Assembly (NCBI GenBank): GCA_023525715.1 | Contig: CM042009.1 | Location: forward strand, 132,132,711 to 132,196,710 | Origin: Cichorium intybus | Taxonomy: Eukaryota; Streptophyta; Magnoliopsida; Asterales; Asteraceae | DNA: 64,000 nucleotides | Direction: 5' to 3' | In this document: positions 60,349 to 64,000 of the stretch, in pieces | How the letters are laid out: each line of letters opens with the position of its first letter | Numbering within the stretch: position 1 is the stretch's first letter | Notes under the pieces: model-generated | Told to the model about the DNA's origin: nothing | Databases searched by the model: none | The model's input: only the letters and a program-made list of their open reading frames with translations | Translations under genes and position numbers: made by a program

Positions 60349-61320
60349 ATGGTCTTCTTTTAGGCTTCTCCAAAGCCGCAGGAAAAAGGGCTACCCCACT
60401 TGTTTCTCCATTTTCCCATGTACTTGCTGGTTTCTTCTTTTGTGCTTGCCCTTCTTTTTCTCTTTTTTCTTCTTTCTCTAGTTCTTCCTTTTCATCGAAT
60501 ACTATCTCCACACCACTGTCTTCCTCCACTGGAGGAGCTACAACCTTGTTGTCCACCTTCTTCCCACTTCTGAGCGTGATAACTTCATTTACTTGCACCT
60601 TTGGTGGTTGTGCTTTTTCCTGTTCTCTGTCCTTTTCTGACTTAATGAGCAATTCTCCTAACTTCAAAATTGCTTGCGAATTGGCATCTTCCACCTCATT
60701 GAGCTTAACTAACATTCCAAAAATTTCCTGCATGCCAATGTTCGTAGTTCCTGCTGGAGGTGCTGGTTGCACATGTTGCTGCCTCACTGATGGTTGTCTT
60801 ACTTCCCTCTGCTGATTATTTCTGAATGGTCATGGCGTATTGTGGAATTAACCATATCCGTGTACCTGACTGATCTCTTCATGAGTCATCGAGCATTCAT
60901 TGTGGTTATGTCCTACTTCACCACATGTATTACATATGATTTGTCCATGCAACACATATGCTCCTTTCTCCTTCTGAAATCTCGTGAGCATTTGATTAAA
61001 CTTTTTTGTAACAGCACTTAGCTCATTTTGGATTTCCTTTTTCCACTTATTTTCTGCTTCTATATTCGCCACATACAATGTGTTATCCTTCATAGATCCG
61101 CTGACCTTAGATCCTAAACTTAACTGTTCCAAAAATCTCCACGCATCTTCTGGCTCTTGCCACAAGAATGTCCCACTTGATGAAGCATTTATCATTGCTT
61201 GATGCGTCTTATTCATTCCTTCAAAAAATAATTTTACCAGCTGCCACTTCGAAACTTCGTGATGCGGACAGGAACGCAGCAATTCCTTTCAGTCGATCGA
61301 AAGCCTTGTGAAATGCTTCT
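60349..61320 (-). pseudogene. Element C gag, C-terminal half (cut by LTR D)
   Basis: From 61320 down, the frame gives EAFHKAFDRLKG, then CPHHEVSKWQLVKLFFEGMN and AMINASSSGTFLWQEPEDAW, as in element B. A zinc knuckle follows, CNTCGEVGHNHNEC (CX2CX4HX4C), at about 60880-60930. After a break at about 60840 a second frame (60787-60349) has a helical part and a Glu/Lys-rich linker before the protease. The capsid N-terminus is missing because LTR D is inserted. Confidence 0.88.
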
Positions 61321-61679
61321 TGACACGCCTAGGTCGTCGTGCGGTCAAAAATAAGAGAAACCTAACACACACACACACTAGCACAGTGGTGGTCAGGGTC
61401 GATCCGCAGGAGCTACGTGGTCAGACCAGATGACTGATTACCAACTATAGTGTCACGCTATAGTCGGAGGACTTCAGTTTCCAAACCCTTGCCACTAAAA
61501 CTCGAAAATCCTAAACTAAACACTCCCAAAACAAGCATAGACTAAGCTAAGCTTCAAACCAAACCTAGTTACTTTCTGAAATCAGAAGTACCTCTCTAAT
61601 TCAGACGTAAACAAAGGTATCCAACAATCCAAATATAAACCAAAACAAGGCATAAACTAAACCAAGAACTAAGATCCAA
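61321..61679 (-). mobile_element. Athila-like LTR D, inserted in gag of element C
   Basis: It starts exactly TGACACGCCTAGGTCGTCG inside the gag reading frame. It matches the first 360 bp of the C-type LTR with clear differences, including an expanded (AC)n at 61363. It stops at AGATCCAA, where copia E is inserted. The rest of D lies beyond the window. The 5 bases before it (61316-61320, cttct) are the expected target duplication. Confidence 0.82.
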
Positions 61680-62472
61680 TGGGACAGTCAATGGCTAGAG
61701 TTTTGGATTAGGTGTCTAAGCCATGACTTATAATTGTATTTATCTTATGAATAAAAGCAAAGTCCATTTGGGTTGTCCTCATAGATGGAGGATAGATATA
61801 TAGTTCAGTAGAGAGAATAGTTGATTTATTAATTGTATAATAAATCAATAGAAAATATATATATGGTTTATTAATATATTTAAGTTTTAATATATTAATT
61901 AGAAACTATGATAATTAATTAAGATTTAATCTAGAATTAATTGGATTTAATTCAGTGATTAAATTAATTAATTAAAAGGTGCAGGGACTGGTTTGGCATT
62001 TATTCAATAGTTGAATAACTGGCCAGGTAAAAACCTGGGGCAAAGTTGGCGCCACCCTGGAGGAGCCTCCACGGTTTTGGCAAAACCCTATTAGGGTTTT
62101 GGGGAGTCTGGTCCAAGTGTCCAAAAGCCTTGTCCACTTGGAGGCTTTCTAAGGTTTCAGGTGTAACCCTAGGAGGCTATATAAGGAACCCCCTTGGTGC
62201 CCTAAATCCCACGCCTCCATCTGTTTGGAATTACCCTGCTGGACTGATTCTTCCATCACTTGGGTGTGACTTGCATTTGAGGCAGGATTCTTTTGCTGCT
62301 TGCTTGAAGGATCATAAGATCAAAGGTTGGTTTTCCTAATTCTTCTTTAGAATTGAACTGTATCCTTTAGGTTTTTAGTTCTAATCCTCATAGAAGAAAA
62401 CATAGATCTTATTAGGGTTGCATGTGAACCTTAGGAATATTTTGTGTTCATTGATTGCATAGAAACCCTTCA
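61680..62472 (+). repeat. 5' LTR of copia E
   Basis: Starts TGGGACAGTCAATGG and ends AACCCTTCA one base before the primer site. TATATAAGG at about 62178 may be the promoter. The end sequences do not form the usual TGTTG...CAACA pair, so the left edge is moderately certain. Confidence 0.68.
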
Positions 62473-62473
62473 G

Positions 62474-62485
62474 TGGTATCAGAGC
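62474..62485 (+). other. Primer-binding site of copia E (initiator tRNA-Met)
   Basis: TGGTATCAGAGC, a perfect match to the plant initiator tRNA-Met site, one base after the LTR. Confidence 0.93.
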
Positions 62486-63674
62486 TTAGGCTGTTTTTCT
62501 TGTGAATTGATTTGAACTGCATGAATTGTTTTGTGCCTAAGGGTTTTTGGCGAAAATTAAACCCTTGGAGATGGCCTTGTCGATTTCAAGGCTATCGTTT
62601 CCTAACCCTAGCCGCCATCCCCTTTGGTCCCCCCTTTTGGTTGCTTGATTTGCTTGCCATAAAAGTATGTTGTTATTTTTTTAATTGGAATAATTGAAAT
62701 AACTTGAACCCTTTTGTGTGCCTTGCTAATTTTGATCACCATAGGGACCATGATAGATAATTAATTTGATAATATCTATCCTAGATTTAATTAATTGATT
62801 AATTAAAAGACCAATTAAATCGGTTTAAAGAATTAATTAAAATTTTCAAAAAATTAGTTAAAATTTGCGAAAATTAAGATAAAATCAATTCTAAAATATT
62901 TTAATGAGATTAAAATATATCTTATATATATTTATGATTAAAAGTTAATTTAATATATATAAGAAAAATTGGTTAGTCTACTGTTAGTCTAATGTGTATC
63001 TACTCTTACCCACCGCTCTCCTGGTCAGTCGAGTGTCGTTAGCCAAACGGGTATGATAGAACCGCTAAAGCCTCTTAAAAGTATAATGCTATAATTGAAA
63101 GTACTAGAACCTTAAAACAAACCCCAATCTAGTTACTTTAGGTTAAAAATGTGAATTGGTGCTAATCCATGAAATTGCACATTGCACTTTGTGGAACGTT
63201 GGTGGAGCGTGTGTGGTTTACCGGCACGCCAACTGGGGTCCGCAAGGAGTCGCGATGGGTTTCTTGATTTTGTCATTATTAATGGAGCGTGTGTGGATTA
63301 CCGACACGTTAATTAGAGATGACAATTGACTTCAAGAGTACCAAGCAATTTGCATGGTTATTCACACCCGGTTTGTGATCCTCGGTATCCCAGTCACAAA
63401 CAGCGGGGCATTCCCGAGATTAAAACATGCTATCGAACAGTTCGGTAAATCTCAAAGAAACTAGGAATTCAATTATAATATGATTATGTTTCCGCGGTGG
63501 AATTTGCTGAATCGTCATTCGCCTACTTGATAAAATTTACAATATTGATTACGGCATCCCTTTTCGGTATTGTAGATTGTTATTGTAGGATCCTAGCCTT
63601 ATATTTGTTCTTGGGTGAATATAAGGGTTATTATTATTATTATATCTAATTAAAACTACCTTCTTCTTGTTCAG
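62486..63674 (+). other. Leader of copia E
   Basis: There is no coding sequence. GGAGCGTGTGTGG(T/A)TTACCG(G/A)CACG occurs at about 63207 and 63283, two 25 bp repeats. I believe such GTGTGG..ACCG.CAC repeats are common in leaders of plant copia elements; their role is unknown. Confidence 0.6.
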
Positions 63675-64000
63675 ATGTCTTCTGACCAATCCGTTCCCCA
63701 CTCAAATCCCGGTAATGTCACCTCGATTCTGTCATTATACTCAAAGGTGACGTTGGACGGCACCAACTATAATGACTGGATCCGCAACATCAAAATGGCT
63801 TTAAGGTTTGAACATAAAGAGTATGTTCTGGAAACTGAGCTTGTTGATGTGGACACTGAAACCGCTACTCCCGAGGAAATCGCTGCGTACACTAAACACT
63901 CTGATGATGCAACCAAAGTGGCTTGCATCATGATCGCTACTATGAACCCTGAACTGTAGCGTATCTATGAGGACTATTGGCCTTACGAGATGCACAAAGA
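63675..64000 (+). pseudogene. Copia E gag, start only
   Basis: Gag starts MSSDQSVPHSNPGNVTSILS, in good context after TTCAG. Then LDGTNYNDWIRNIKMALRFE and AYTKHSDDATKVACIMIATM follow, the standard order of the UBN2/Retrotran_gag family. TAG at 63957-63959 interrupts MNPEL*RIYEDYW, where relatives have Gln, so a CAG-to-TAG change is likely. The frame then continues to the window end. Confidence 0.85.

Larger units (their letters stand above)
52238..61320 (-). mobile_element. Athila-like element C with full gag-pol set (5' end displaced beyond window)
   Basis: Right to left it has gag, protease, RT, RNase H, integrase, Athila ORF-1-like gene, purine tract and 3' LTR (52238-53208). Gag is cut at 61320 by LTR D, so the gag start, primer site and 5' LTR lie outside the window. 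The 5 bases outside the 3' LTR (52233-52237, gacgt) are the expected target duplication. It is the only Athila-like member here with all enzymes, although every domain is broken by shifts. 53223-54490 and 55810-56580 are non-coding leaders with CG-rich motifs. Confidence 0.88.
61680..64000 (+). mobile_element. Ty1/copia element E, inserted in LTR D (continues past window end)
   Basis: A 5' LTR (61680-62472), a perfect tRNA-Met primer site, a leader of about 1.2 kb and the start of gag are present. The left edge is set by the point where LTR D stops matching related LTRs. The expected target duplication is tccaa (61675-61679), but its partner is outside. It is the innermost and so the youngest of three nested insertions here. 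Confidence 0.82.

Overview
This is a stretch of plant nuclear heterochromatin, almost certainly from a eudicot. It holds no intact host gene that I can recognise. It is built of LTR retrotransposons inserted into one another, plus MITEs, a SINE, foldback DNA and long (AT)n arrays. The plant origin rests on the Athila-type, Tekay/Del-type and Ty1/copia proteins, the primer sites (tRNA-Asp for Athila, initiator tRNA-Met for copia and Tekay), the SINE, and the Tourist- and hAT-type MITEs. The abundance of Athila-like elements suggests pericentromeric DNA. The long coiled-coil gag of the two larger copia elements looks like copies I associate with Asteraceae, but this is a weak hint.

Layout. 1-10853: a copia element (F, minus strand, 3' end outside the window) interrupted by an Athila-like element (A, 1509-7297, TSD tagac). 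10862-15318: a 1.15 kb (AC)n/(AT)n array, three foldback MITEs and a three-copy tandem repeat of about 830 bp. 15319-18959: low-copy DNA with a short unidentified ORF broken by a Tourist-like MITE, a SINE and a tandem duplication. 18960-about 31730: copia H (plus strand), cut by a young Tekay-type chromovirus (G, 20203-29911). 32400-about 35050: decayed gypsy gag and copia RT remnants. 35050-38690: AT-rich DNA with a hAT-type MITE. 38890-50913: an old LTR holding a solo Tekay-like LTR, which in turn holds Athila-like element B (41150-49225, TSD gaact); next to these is an Athila-like solo LTR (49895-50879, TSD gattt). 50921-52010: a large inverted repeat carrying a GRF zinc-finger gene fragment. 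52238-61320: Athila-like element C (minus strand), cut by a second Athila-like LTR (D), itself cut by copia E (61680 to the end).

How the parts relate. A, B, C, D and the solo LTR have related LTRs. A and B also share a tRNA-Asp primer site, and A, B and C share the AAGTGTGGGGTG polypurine tract and an Athila ORF-1-like gene downstream of pol. Their coding content differs: C has gag-PR-RT-RH-IN plus ORF-1, B has gag-PR plus ORF-1, and A has only a gag linker remnant plus ORF-1. This looks like one autonomous lineage with two non-autonomous derivatives. Every large ORF is broken, often by TAG codons that stand where a sister copy has CAG, as expected from deamination of methylated cytosine. 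CG-rich near-palindromes (GCGACGCG and TTAGCGACGCTAA types) recur across unrelated element families and are the least explained signal here.
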